Origin: Prevotella heparinolytica
Lineage (GTDB): Bacteria; Bacteroidota; Bacteroidia; Bacteroidales; Bacteroidaceae
Assembly: GCF_004342845.1 (NCBI RefSeq)
Contig: NZ_SLXB01000002.1
Span: 124,001 to 188,000, forward strand
Length of the DNA: 64,000 bases
Direction: 5' to 3'
The position numbers and the translations under genes were made by a program. Positions 1-8,372 of the stretch are shown here, piece after piece. Numbering within the stretch: the first letter of the stretch is position 1; each line of letters begins with the position of its first letter. The notes under the pieces were generated by a model. The model was not told where the DNA came from, did no database searches, and saw only the letters and a list, made by a program, of their open reading frames with translations.

Positions 1-2
1 CA

Positions 3-1199
3 TCCGCCATTGCCGGAATCTTCTATCTGGTCATTTTCATGTTGGCTTTCGGCTTCAGCATCGGCACTCAGATACTTATGGCCCGCCGCAACGGTGAAGG
101 ACAATACAAGGAGATAGGGAACTTGTTCTATCAGGGCATCTACTTTCAGGTGGGACTGGCGGCGGTTATTTTTTTACTGTCATATTGCTGTTCGCCTCTT
201 ATCCTGAAACGCATTGTGGCTTCCGGGCAGATTTACGAGGCCGCGGCCGACTATTTGCATTGGCGGGTGTTCGGCGCACTGTTCTCTTTCAGTGCGGTGA
301 TATTCCGCGCTTTCTTCTTGGGAACCACACAGACAAGAACGCTTACGCTGAACTCGGTTGTGATGGTGCTGGGCAATGTGGTGTTCAACTATATTCTCAT
401 CTTCGGCAAGTTGGGATTGCCTGCACTCGGCATCGTCGGAGCCGCCATAGGGTCGTCGCTGGCCGAAGCGGTTTCGCTGCTGTTCTTCGTTCTTTACACA
501 CGCAGTCGCATCGACTGCCGCAAGTACGGGCTGGACAGCATACCCCGGATAGACTTCGGAGTGCTGAAACGTATGTTGAACATCTCGCTTTGGACCATGA
601 TACAGAATTTTGTCTCACACTCCACTTGGTTTTTGTTCTTCCTTTATGTGGAACATTTGGGCGAACGTCCGCTGGCCGTCACCAACCTTGTGCGCAATGT
701 ATCCGGCATTTTGTTTATGGTGCTCATAGCTTTTGCCTCCACCTGCGGCTCGCTGGTAAGCAACCAGATTGGCGCAGGCCATTCCGACAGCGTCATACCC
801 ACTGTCCGCCGGCACATATACATAGCCTATCTCTTCGTCCTCCCTTTGGCTCTGTTTTTCGCCCTTTTCCCAAAACTCATCCTGAGCATCTATACCGACA
901 TGCCCGACTTGCAGCAGGCTGCTGTGCATTCGTTGTGGGTGTTGTGTGCCTCCTATCTGGTCATGGTGCCTTCCAATGTCTATTTCCAAGCAGTATCCGG
1001 AACGGGAAATACACGCACTGCCTTAGGTTTGGAAATGGCGGTACTGGTCATCTACGTGGGATACATCACCTACATTGTTCTCTATCTGCAACTCGATGTA
1101 GCCGTCTGCTGGACCGGGGAGATTCTCTACGCCTCTCTCATGTTGTTGTTTTCGCGGATATACATGAGGAGAGGAAACTGGAGAGAAAGAAAGATATAG
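3..1199 (+). CDS. MATE family efflux transporter, 5' end outside window
   Basis: The reading frame is open from the first bases of the window, so the start codon and first transmembrane segments lie upstream; about 398 codons are visible. The protein is a chain of hydrophobic helices broken by short basic loops. Residues just after the window edge (GTQILMARRNGEG) match the loop after the second helix of MATE/NorM transporters. The internal repeat typical of MATE proteins is visible as GNVVFNYILIFG in the first half and a corresponding MVPSNVYFQAVSGTGNTR segment in the second. The family exports cationic drugs, dyes or metabolites from the cytoplasm using a Na+ or H+ gradient; the substrate cannot be read from sequence. 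The protein ends in a basic tail (RRGNWRERKI). The next gene on the same strand starts 460 bp later, beyond a tandem repeat array. Confidence 0.85.
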   Translation, partial: SAIAGIFYLVIFMLAFGFSIGTQILMARRNGEGQYKEIGNLFYQGIYFQVGLAAVIFLLSYCCSPLILKRIVASGQIYEAAADYLHWRVFGALFSFSAVIFRAFFLGTTQTRTLTLNSVVMVLGNVVFNYILIFGKLGLPALGIVGAAIGSSLAEAVSLLFFVLYTRSRIDCRKYGLDSIPRIDFGVLKRMLNISLWTMIQNFVSHSTWFLFFLYVEHLGERPLAVTNLVRNVSGILFMVLIAFASTCGSLVSNQIGAGHSDSVIPTVRRHIYIAYLFVLPLALFFALFPKLILSIYTDMPDLQQAAVHSLWVLCASYLVMVPSNVYFQAVSGTGNTRTALGLEMAVLVIYVGYITYIVLYLQLDVAVCWTGEILYASLMLLFSRIYMRRGNWRERKI

Positions 1200-1248
1200 C
1201 ACTTCGGGCCGCCTTTGGCGGAATGTCGCCGCAGGGGGGGCGTTGCCT

Positions 1249-1567
1249 CACTGCGGTGTCATCGCACGCCTCACTGCGGTGTCATCGCATGCCTCACTGC
1301 GGTGTCATCATATGCTTCACTGCGGTGTCATCGCATGCTTCACTGCGGTGTCATCACATGCCTCACTGCGGTGTCATCGCATGCCTCACTATGATGTCGT
1401 TGCATGCCTCACTATGATGTCGTTGCGTGCCTCACTATGATGTCGTTGCCTGCCTTGTATATGCGACACCGCCTGCTTCGTATATGCGACACCGCCTGCT
1501 TCGTATATGCGACACCACCAGCCTCGTATATGCGACACCGCCTGCCTCGTATATGCGACGCATGCCC
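1249..1567. repeat. 23-bp tandem array, about 14 units, three core subtypes in one register
   Basis: Unit starts fall at 1249, 1272, 1295, 1318, 1341, 1364 (core CACTGCGGTG), then 1387, 1410, 1433 (core CACTATGATG), then 1455, 1478, 1501, 1524, 1547 (core TYGTATATGCGA). Spacing is 23 bp within every block and one base short (22 bp) at the last junction. The cores are partly self-complementary (CAC..GTG, TCG..CGA). The array fills most of the 460-bp gap between the MATE gene and the S9 peptidase gene. Short ORFs over it are artefacts of the period: 23 is not a multiple of three, so all frames repeat every 23 residues. There are no unique spacers, so it is not a CRISPR array. Confidence 0.92.
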
Positions 1568-1598
1568 CTCATCCGAAGATAACAAAGCCCCCCTCAAC

Positions 1599-1629
1599 TT
1601 GTTTCAAACATTTCTTTATTATATCTTTG
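1599..1629 (+). promoter_or_regulatory. Promoter of the S9 peptidase gene
   Basis: A TATCTTTG box (1622-1629) fits the Bacteroidota -7 consensus TAnnTTTG. A TTG sits about 20 bp upstream (1599-1601). The predicted transcript starts about 25 nt before the ATG at 1660, beyond the repeat array. Confidence 0.5.
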
Positions 1630-1659
1630 CGGTAAATAACCCTGAAACCAAAACTCAGT

Positions 1660-3780
1660 ATGAAACAAGTAAATCTTTTGCTTATGTCAGCAGCAATGAC
1701 ATTGGCCTCCTGCGGAGGAACAAAGAATGCCGGAGGGCAAGACGCATCGACGCTTATCCGTCGCTCCGACATCAAGATTGAAGGCAGGCGCATGACGCCC
1801 GAAGCCCTGTGGGCAATGGGAAGAATCGGCAGTGTGACCGTTTCGCCCGATGAAAAGCAGATAGCCTACACGGTGTCTTATTACAGCGTGCCCCAGAACA
1901 AAAGCAACAGCGAAGTCTTCGTGATGGACGCCGACGGTAGCGCAAACACCCAAATCACCCAAAGCACATGGAAAGAAGCACAGCCCGTATGGTTCAAGGA
2001 CGGCAAGAAACTGGCATTCCTGAGCAGCGAAAGCGGCAGCAACCAAGTGTGGGAGATGAACCCAAATGGGACAGAGCGTAAGCAACTGACTCAATATGAC
2101 GGCGACATCGAGGGATTCTCTTTCTCGCCCGACGGGAAGAAACTGCTTTTCATCGCTCAAGTGAAAACCGTGAAGAGCACCGCCGACAAACATCCCGACC
2201 TGCCTAAAGCAACCGGCATCATCGTCGACGACCTGATGTATAAACATTGGGATGAATGGGTGACCACCGCTCCCCACCCCTTTGTGGCCGACTTCGACGG
2301 AAACGGCATCAGCAATGTAACCGATATTCTCGAAGGCGAACCCTACGAAAGCCCGATGAAGCCTTGGGGCGGCATTGAGCAGTTGGCATGGAGTCCCGCT
2401 TCGGACAAAGTGGCCTATACCTGCCGCAAAAAAACAGGTCTGGCATACGCCATTTCTACCAACTCGGATATCTACATCTACGACCTCGCCACAAAGAAAA
2501 CAATCAACATCACCGAAGAGAACAAGGGCTACGACACCAATCCCCAATACTCTCCCGACGGCAAATACATCGCTTGGCAAAGCATGGAGCGCGACGGTTA
2601 CGAAGCCGACCTCAACCGTCTCTTCATCATGAACCTCGAAACCGGCGAGAAACGTTTTGTCAGCAAAGCCTTCGAATCCAACGTCGATGCCTTCTTGTGG
2701 AACAAGGATTCGCAAAGCATCTTCTTCATCGGCGTGTGGCACGGCGAGACACATATATATCGGCTTTCTCTGACCGATGGCGACAAGCTGACCCGGCTTA
2801 CCGACGGTGTGTACGACTACGCCTCGCTTGCCCTCTGCGGCGACAAGCTCATAGCCAAACGCCACTCCATGAGCATGGCTGATGAAATATATGCAGTGAA
2901 TACCAGTCGCAACGGTGCTGATTTTTCTGATGTCCGTCAACTGACTTTCGAGAACAAACACATCTACGACCAATTGGATATGGGTAAAGTGGAACCCCGT
3001 TGGATGACGACCACCGACGGAAAACAGATGCTGACGTGGGTCATTTATCCGCCCCGGTTCGACCCGAACAAGAAATACCCCACCCTGCTCTTCTGCGAAG
3101 GCGGTCCGCAAAGTCCCGTCAGCCAGTTCTGGAGCTATCGCTGGAACTTCCAGATTATGGCCGCCAACGATTACATCATCGTAGCTCCCAACCGTCGCGG
3201 ATTGCCCGGCTTCGGTGTAGAGTGGAACGAAGCCATCAGCGGCGATTACGGCGGACAATGCATGAAAGACTACTTCACCGCCATCGACGAAATATCGAAA
3301 GAGCCTTTCGTAAACAAAGACCATCTTGGCTGTGTGGGTGCCAGCTTCGGAGGCTTCTCCGTCTATTGGCTTGCCGGACACCACGACAAACGTTTCAAAG
3401 CATTCATCGCCCACGACGGCATCTTCAATATGGAAATGCAATATCTGGAAACAGAAGAGAAATGGTTTGCCAACTGGGACATGGGTGGCGCTTATTGGGA
3501 AAAAAACAATGCCACGGCACAACGGACTTTTGCCAATTCACCGCATCTCTTCGTCGATAAATGGGATACCCCCATCCTCTGCATCCACGGAGAAAAGGAT
3601 TTCCGCATCCTTGCCAATCAGGCTATGGCCGCTTTCGATGCTGCCGTGATGCGAGGTGTACCTGCCGAACTGCTTATCTATCCCGATGAAAACCATTGGG
3701 TGCTGAAACCCCAAAACGGCGTGCTTTGGCAACGCACGTTCTTTGAATGGCTGGATAAATGGTTGAAAACGGACAAATAA
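1660..3780 (+). CDS. S9 family dipeptidyl/oligopeptidase lipoprotein (DPP5-like)
   Basis: A 706-aa secreted serine peptidase of the prolyl-oligopeptidase family. It starts with a lipoprotein signal peptide whose lipobox LASC places the lipidated cysteine at residue 18. Residues about 45-430 form a beta-propeller with repeated SPDGKK/SPDEKQ-type strands. The C-terminal alpha/beta-hydrolase domain holds the nucleophile in GASFGG (Ser562), an acid in GEKDF (Asp647) and the base in ENHW (His679). The N-terminal RRMTPEALWAMGRIG stretch and overall layout resemble the DPP5 group of Bacteroidota, which removes N-terminal dipeptides from peptides in the periplasm during peptide nutrition. That subfamily assignment is inference; the S9 assignment is firm. 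It has its own promoter after the repeat array and appears monocistronic. Confidence 0.9.
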   Translation: MKQVNLLLMSAAMTLASCGGTKNAGGQDASTLIRRSDIKIEGRRMTPEALWAMGRIGSVTVSPDEKQIAYTVSYYSVPQNKSNSEVFVMDADGSANTQITQSTWKEAQPVWFKDGKKLAFLSSESGSNQVWEMNPNGTERKQLTQYDGDIEGFSFSPDGKKLLFIAQVKTVKSTADKHPDLPKATGIIVDDLMYKHWDEWVTTAPHPFVADFDGNGISNVTDILEGEPYESPMKPWGGIEQLAWSPASDKVAYTCRKKTGLAYAISTNSDIYIYDLATKKTINITEENKGYDTNPQYSPDGKYIAWQSMERDGYEADLNRLFIMNLETGEKRFVSKAFESNVDAFLWNKDSQSIFFIGVWHGETHIYRLSLTDGDKLTRLTDGVYDYASLALCGDKLIAKRHSMSMADEIYAVNTSRNGADFSDVRQLTFENKHIYDQLDMGKVEPRWMTTTDGKQMLTWVIYPPRFDPNKKYPTLLFCEGGPQSPVSQFWSYRWNFQIMAANDYIIVAPNRRGLPGFGVEWNEAISGDYGGQCMKDYFTAIDEISKEPFVNKDHLGCVGASFGGFSVYWLAGHHDKRFKAFIAHDGIFNMEMQYLETEEKWFANWDMGGAYWEKNNATAQRTFANSPHLFVDKWDTPILCIHGEKDFRILANQAMAAFDAAVMRGVPAELLIYPDENHWVLKPQNGVLWQRTFFEWLDKWLKTDK

Positions 3781-3951
3781 TGTGTTCTCTGTTCTCTTAT
3801 AAAACAGGGAATAAGCCTAAAAAGATGTAAGCATAAAACAGCACTTTGAGCATCATACGGGGATGGTAGCTGCTGGTGCCTCCTCCTTTATATGCCCAGA
3901 GCAGACAACTAAACGGTAAGATACTACTTTCAACCGAAATAAACAATAGAA

Positions 3952-3985
3952 AAAGGGGCTGTCACACTTTTGGAACAGCCCCTTT
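3952..3985. terminator. Bidirectional terminator between the S9 peptidase and TPR genes
   Basis: An 11-bp perfect stem (AAAGGGGCTGT at 3952-3962 with ACAGCCCCTTT at 3975-3985) with T-rich flanks on both strands lies between converging genes. It most naturally ends the minus-strand gyrA-TPR transcript. The rest of the 3781-4006 gap shows nothing else. Confidence 0.8.
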
Positions 3986-4006
3986 GGTTTTGTATACGGA
4001 TTTATA

Positions 4007-5251
4007 TTATTGCATCAATTTCTCAATTTCTTCAAATTCAGAACCGAGTTGTAAGTTATAGTACACTCTGTATAAACCATTCAACCATAATTCTCTTTGG
4101 TCGGGTTTTAGTTCTCTTGCCTTCTCATAGTTGGGTCTTGCTTTTTCGTAGAAAGCCTTCAAAGTAACTTGATCAGCCTTATATTTGGAGTCGTTTACAT
4201 CAGTTGTTGCTATTTCGGAAAAATCTTGAGCTTGCAGACAATATATTAAACCAAGATTAGAATATGCTTCTGCATAATTGGGATCTACTTCTATTGTCTT
4301 TGTATAGAACTCAATTGCTTTATCATAGTCCTTCATGTTATGATAAAGATAGCCTTTTACGTATAGATAGAATGTGTTATTGGGATTTTTAGCCAACATA
4401 TCATCAGCAAATTGCATTGCTTCATCATATTTGTTGTTATTGCTATAATAATCAATCAAATGTCCAAAGAAGAAAGAATGATCAGGATATTTTTGAATAC
4501 CCTCTTTTAAAGATGCAATCCAATTAATCGTGTCACCTTGGGCCTTCAATGCAGTGGAAATAAACTCCATGGCATATTTCCCAACTTCCTTGTCATTTTT
4601 TGCATACGGGGCGTATTTCAAGACATTAGGATAATCCTCCATCTTTGCTGCAGTTAAGCTTGCATAATAAGCTATTTGAGGCAATACAGTATCTGTTTGG
4701 AGTAGGTTTTCCTTCTCAAACATCTGATTTGTTGCTATATTGATGTATGTTGCAAAGAATTCCAGTGCCTTCTTATTATCTTCTGTGGCAGCAGCACCTT
4801 CTTTTTGTGAGGCCGAATTGAAATATTGAATACCGCCGTTGATTAAATTTCCACGTTCGGCCAAAATAGATGCGGCATTTGCCTTTCTATATTTATTTTT
4901 TATTTTACCTTTTTCGTTTGGAATTTGTGCCAATTCGTCACATTTGAAGTAATATTTGCACATGTTCAATGCGCTGTTGTAAACTTGAAGCGTGTCGTAA
5001 GGTTTTCTTAAATAAGCATTTTCCATTTCCTTTTCACTTCTGCGTCTCTGTATAAATCCCGCTACATCCCATGCATCGGCATTGTCTTTTGTTTCAGGAT
5101 TAGTTAGGGCCTGATTAATCAATGACTCTGCTTTAGCAAAGTCCGGCTTTACTTCGTTAGCGATACTCTTGGCTTCCTTTATATTTTTTTCTTGAGCAAA
5201 AAGAAAGCTTGCGGCAAGTAGTAAAACCATTGAAAATAGTACTCTTTTCAT
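4007..5251 (-). CDS. Periplasmic tetratricopeptide repeat protein
   Basis: A 414-aa protein with a Sec signal peptide (MKRVLFSMVLLLAASFLFAQ), so it is exported. The C-terminal half has recognisable TPR units, for example residues in KYDEAMQFADDMLAKNPNN and DYDKAIEFYTKTIEVDPNY; the N-terminal half is helical and less regular. TPR arrays act as protein-binding scaffolds; no enzymatic motif is present and no specific partner can be named. It begins 30 bp downstream of gyrA on the same strand with no terminator between, so it is probably cotranscribed with gyrA. Confidence 0.8.
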   Translation of the reverse strand: MKRVLFSMVLLLAASFLFAQEKNIKEAKSIANEVKPDFAKAESLINQALTNPETKDNADAWDVAGFIQRRRSEKEMENAYLRKPYDTLQVYNSALNMCKYYFKCDELAQIPNEKGKIKNKYRKANAASILAERGNLINGGIQYFNSASQKEGAAATEDNKKALEFFATYINIATNQMFEKENLLQTDTVLPQIAYYASLTAAKMEDYPNVLKYAPYAKNDKEVGKYAMEFISTALKAQGDTINWIASLKEGIQKYPDHSFFFGHLIDYYSNNNKYDEAMQFADDMLAKNPNNTFYLYVKGYLYHNMKDYDKAIEFYTKTIEVDPNYAEAYSNLGLIYCLQAQDFSEIATTDVNDSKYKADQVTLKAFYEKARPNYEKARELKPDQRELWLNGLYRVYYNLQLGSEFEEIEKLMQ

Positions 5252-5281
5252 GATTGTTGAAAATTTAAATTAATATTATGT

Positions 5282-7807
5282 CTATTCTTCTATCTCGTTA
5301 TTTATCTCATCATTGGTAGGATTATCAAGAAGATTCTCTTCTTCAATGAATTCTTCTTCATTTTCTGAGGTGACTTTACATACGGAACCTATTTCATCAT
5401 TACGTTTTTCAAGGTTGATAAGGCGTACACCTTGTGTTGCACGTCCCATGATACGTACATCGGCAACTTTCAGACGGATGGTGATGCCGGACTTATTGAT
5501 AATCATCAAATCGTTCTCGTCGGTCACAGATTTGATAGTTACTAATTTTCCGGTTTTATCAGTGATATTCATTGTCTTTACACCCTTACCTCCACGATTG
5601 GTCTTGCGATAATCTTCAATATCAGAACGCTTACCGTATCCTTGTTCGGAAACTACCATAATTGTTTCTGTTTCGGGATCTGTTATGCATATCATACCAA
5701 CGACTTCGTCTTGACCGTCTTCATCCAATGTCATACCACGTACACCGGTAGCAGTACGCCCCATAACACGCACTGCACTCTCATGGAAGCGAATGGCACG
5801 TCCATTACGATTGGCAATGATTATTTCATTGTCTCCGTTTGTCATACGTACTTCGATAACGCGGTCATCTTCTCGAATCGTAATGGCATTTACACCATTT
5901 TGACGGGGACGTGAGTATTGTTCGAGTAATGTCTTCTTGATAACGCCATTTTTGGTACAGAAAAGCACGTAATGACTGTTGATGAAGTCTTGGTCATTCA
6001 GATTTTTTACACGTAAATAAGCATTCACTGCGTCGTCAGAGTCGATATTCAGAAGATTCTGGATAGCGCGTCCTTTGGAGTTCTTTGTACCTTCAGGTAT
6101 TTCGTATACTTTCAGCCAATAGCATTTACCTTTTTGTGTAAAGAACATCATGGTGTTATGCATAGTGGCGGGATAAATATGTTCTACGAAATCTTCATCA
6201 CGGGTTTCTGTGCCTTTAGAGCCTACCCCACCCCGGTTTTGTGCACGGAACTCACTTAACGGAGTACGTTTGATATAGCCCAAATGAGAAATCGTGATGA
6301 TCATTTCATCGTCTGCATAGAAGTCTTCAGGATTGAATTCTTCTGAAGAATAGACGATTTCCGAACGGCGTTCATCTCCATATTTATCTTTAACTTCGAT
6401 CAATTCGTCTTTGATGACTTTGCGGCAAAGATCATCATTAACCAGAATTTCTTCCAAATACGCAATTTGCTTTTGGATTTCTTCGTATTCGGCATGAAGC
6501 TGATCTTGCATCAGTCCGGTGAGTTGACGTAAACGCATTTCAACAATGGCACGTGATTGTATTTCACTTAATTGGAAACGTTCCATCAAGTTTGCTATGG
6601 CATCGTTGGGTGTTTTCGCAGCACGAATAATCCTTATTACTTCGTCGATGTTATCAGATGCGATAATCAATCCTTCCAATATGTGCGCACGTTCTTTGGC
6701 TTTACGCAAATCATATTGTGTACGACGAATTACTACATCATGCCTATGCTCGATAAAGTACTTTATGAGTTCTTTTAAATTTAAAATACGAGGGCGTCCG
6801 TGCACCAATGCTACATTGTTGACACCAAATGATGTTTGCAGCATAGTCATCTTATAAAGCTTGTTAAGCACAATGCTTGCGTTGGCGTCACGCTTCACAT
6901 CAATGACGATGCGCATGCCTTCACGGTCGGATTCATCGTTGGCATTAGAAATGCCTTCTATTCTTTTTTCATTGGCCAAATCTGCGATATTCTTTATCAG
7001 TTCGGCTTTATTAACCCCATATGGAATCTCTGTTACGACTATTTTATCGTGTGTTGCTCCAGATTCAATTTCCGCTCGGGCACGCATCACTACACGTCCG
7101 CGCCCCGTGAGATAGGCTTCACGAACCCCGCTCATACCATATATATATCCTCCGGTTGGGAAGTCGGGAGCTTTGACGTAGGTCATTAACTCTTCTATGT
7201 CGATGTCGTTGTTTTCGATGTATGCAATACAAGCATCAATTACCTCGGACAAGTTGTGAGTCGGCATATTGGTTGCCATACCTACCGCAATTCCTGATGC
7301 TCCGTTTACCAAAAGATTCGGAATACGGGTTGGCATGACTGTGGGCTCTTGCAAGGAGTCGTCGAAATTGTTCTGCATATCAACGGTTTCCTTATCAAGG
7401 TCTGTCATCATGTCTTCGCCAATTTTACGCAGGCGGCATTCCGTATAACGCATAGCAGCTGCACTGTCGCCATCGACGGAACCGTAGTTACCTTGTCCGT
7501 CTACCAACATGTAACGCATTGCCCAAGGCTGAGCCATGCGGACTAAGGCGCCATAAACAGATGAGTCGCCATGTGGGTGGTATTTTCCCAACACTTCACC
7601 TACAACTCTGGCTGATTTCTTATAGGGTTTATCTGAAGTATTTCCTAACCCCATCATTCCGAAAAGAATTCTTCGGTGAACGGGTTTAAAACCATCTCTA
7701 ACATCCGGAAGGGCACGCGAAACAATGACTGACATAGAGTAGTCAATGTACGATGACTTCATTTCCTCCTCGATGTTAATCTTTATAATTCTGTCTTGTT
7801 CAAGCAT
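5282..7807 (-). CDS. gyrA: DNA gyrase subunit A
   Basis: The 841-aa cytoplasmic subunit breaks and rejoins DNA during ATP-driven negative supercoiling, in an A2B2 complex with GyrB. The N-terminal half contains the winged-helix region with [10 protein letters not shown] and the catalytic tyrosine in AAAMRYTE (Tyr121). The C-terminal half shows beta-pinwheel blades with several RGGKG/GVRGM-type motifs, and the protein ends in an acidic tail (NNEIEE). Length matches the family. In the quinolone-determining region residues 82-83 are Ser-Ser, but the position matching E. coli Asp87 is Gly86. The start at 7807 leads directly into the conserved [22 protein letters not shown] region. Topoisomerase IV subunit A is the main alternative; the GyrA-box-like motifs and pinwheel favour gyrase. 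Confidence 0.96.
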   Translation of the reverse strand: MLEQDRIIKINIEEEMKSSYIDYSMSVIVSRALPDVRDGFKPVHRRILFGMMGLGNTSDKPYKKSARVVGEVLGKYHPHGDSSVYGALVRMAQPWAMRYMLVDGQGNYGSVDGDSAAAMRYTECRLRKIGEDMMTDLDKETVDMQNNFDDSLQEPTVMPTRIPNLLVNGASGIAVGMATNMPTHNLSEVIDACIAYIENNDIDIEELMTYVKAPDFPTGGYIYGMSGVREAYLTGRGRVVMRARAEIESGATHDKIVVTEIPYGVNKAELIKNIADLANEKRIEGISNANDESDREGMRIVIDVKRDANASIVLNKLYKMTMLQTSFGVNNVALVHGRPRILNLKELIKYFIEHRHDVVIRRTQYDLRKAKERAHILEGLIIASDNIDEVIRIIRAAKTPNDAIANLMERFQLSEIQSRAIVEMRLRQLTGLMQDQLHAEYEEIQKQIAYLEEILVNDDLCRKVIKDELIEVKDKYGDERRSEIVYSSEEFNPEDFYADDEMIITISHLGYIKRTPLSEFRAQNRGGVGSKGTETRDEDFVEHIYPATMHNTMMFFTQKGKCYWLKVYEIPEGTKNSKGRAIQNLLNIDSDDAVNAYLRVKNLNDQDFINSHYVLFCTKNGVIKKTLLEQYSRPRQNGVNAITIREDDRVIEVRMTNGDNEIIIANRNGRAIRFHESAVRVMGRTATGVRGMTLDEDGQDEVVGMICITDPETETIMVVSEQGYGKRSDIEDYRKTNRGGKGVKTMNITDKTGKLVTIKSVTDENDLMIINKSGITIRLKVADVRIMGRATQGVRLINLEKRNDEIGSVCKVTSENEEEFIEEENLLDNPTNDEINNEIEE

Positions 7808-7854
7808 TTAAAAAGATTATTAATTACACATTTTCGAGTTCGTGAAAAACCATG

Positions 7855-7885
7855 CTAAAGTACAGCTTTTTTATAACATACGAAA
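7855..7885 (-). promoter_or_regulatory. Putative gyrA promoter
   Basis: Read on the minus strand there is TTTCG (7885-7881), an 18-bp spacer and TACTTTAG (7862-7855), a one-mismatch form of TAnnTTTG, about 50 bp before the gyrA start. Confidence 0.35.
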
Positions 7886-8003
7886 GTTTATGAACAAAAA
7901 CTTTTGAGAACGCTTACTAAACTGACTTGTTTCGTGGATTCAGAATTAGTATAAAGAGTCCGTAGGCCATTTGTTTTCTCATGCCGATTTGCCTCCCCAA
8001 ACT

Positions 8004-8125
8004 GTGGGCTAATGTCCCCTGAGGTGTGGGCTTATCCCTTACAAAGTGTGGAGTTACTTCCCTTCAAGTGTGGGGTTACTGCTCATTAAGTGTGGGCATG
8101 GGTTTGCTAAAGTGTGGACATACTT
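8004..8125. repeat. 22-bp tandem array upstream of clpC, 6 units
   Basis: GTGGG/GTGGA cores start at 8004, 8026, 8048, 8070, 8092 and 8114, exactly 22 bp apart. Each is typically preceded by AAGT or AGGT. The unit is the same family as the array at 34547-34700 downstream of clpB. It lies in the 565-bp divergent region between gyrA and clpC. The only other structure seen there is a short dyad TCGTGGCACGA (8259-8269) upstream of the clpC promoter. Confidence 0.9.
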
Positions 8126-8307
8126 TGTGTTCTCTTCCTCTGTGTCTTTTATAAAAGGACTTTTGATGTGGAGATTATAGGAAAATAGGTGGCCACTTAA
8201 TGTCATTGCAGGTTTGCCTTAATAATTAATGTGTAAACGGCATGGCTCATCGGATAAATCGTGGCACGAGATTTGTATATTGTTAAATCAGGTAACTGAA
8301 TGATACG

Positions 8308-8334
8308 TTGAAAGATAATAATTACGTATATTTG
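8308..8334 (+). promoter_or_regulatory. clpC promoter
   Basis: TATATTTG (8327-8334) matches the -7 consensus, with a TTG at 8308-8310. A purine-rich ribosome site (AGAGGAG) precedes the ATG at 8373. Confidence 0.5.
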
Positions 8335-8372
8335 TAGTGAATAACCTTATTTATAGAGGAGAATTATAGAAT

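Noticed and set aside
185..1417. 410-codon plus-strand frame over the MATE gene
   Set aside because: It overlaps the MATE frame, is rich in His, Arg and Cys with no membrane pattern, and runs into the 23-bp array.
1249..1567. CRISPR array
   Set aside because: Repeats are contiguous with a 23-bp period and no unique spacers of 30 bp or more; no cas genes are present.
1243..1781. Small proteins with repeated MPHCGVI/ATPPASYMRH-type peptides
   Set aside because: The peptide repeats follow from the 23-bp DNA period read in several frames; there is no ribosome site or family match.
1687..3522. Long 611-codon open frame antisense to the S9 peptidase gene
   Set aside because: The plus-strand frame has a lipobox, propeller repeats and a full catalytic triad. 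The minus frame has no recognisable domain and is a codon-usage shadow in GC-rich DNA.
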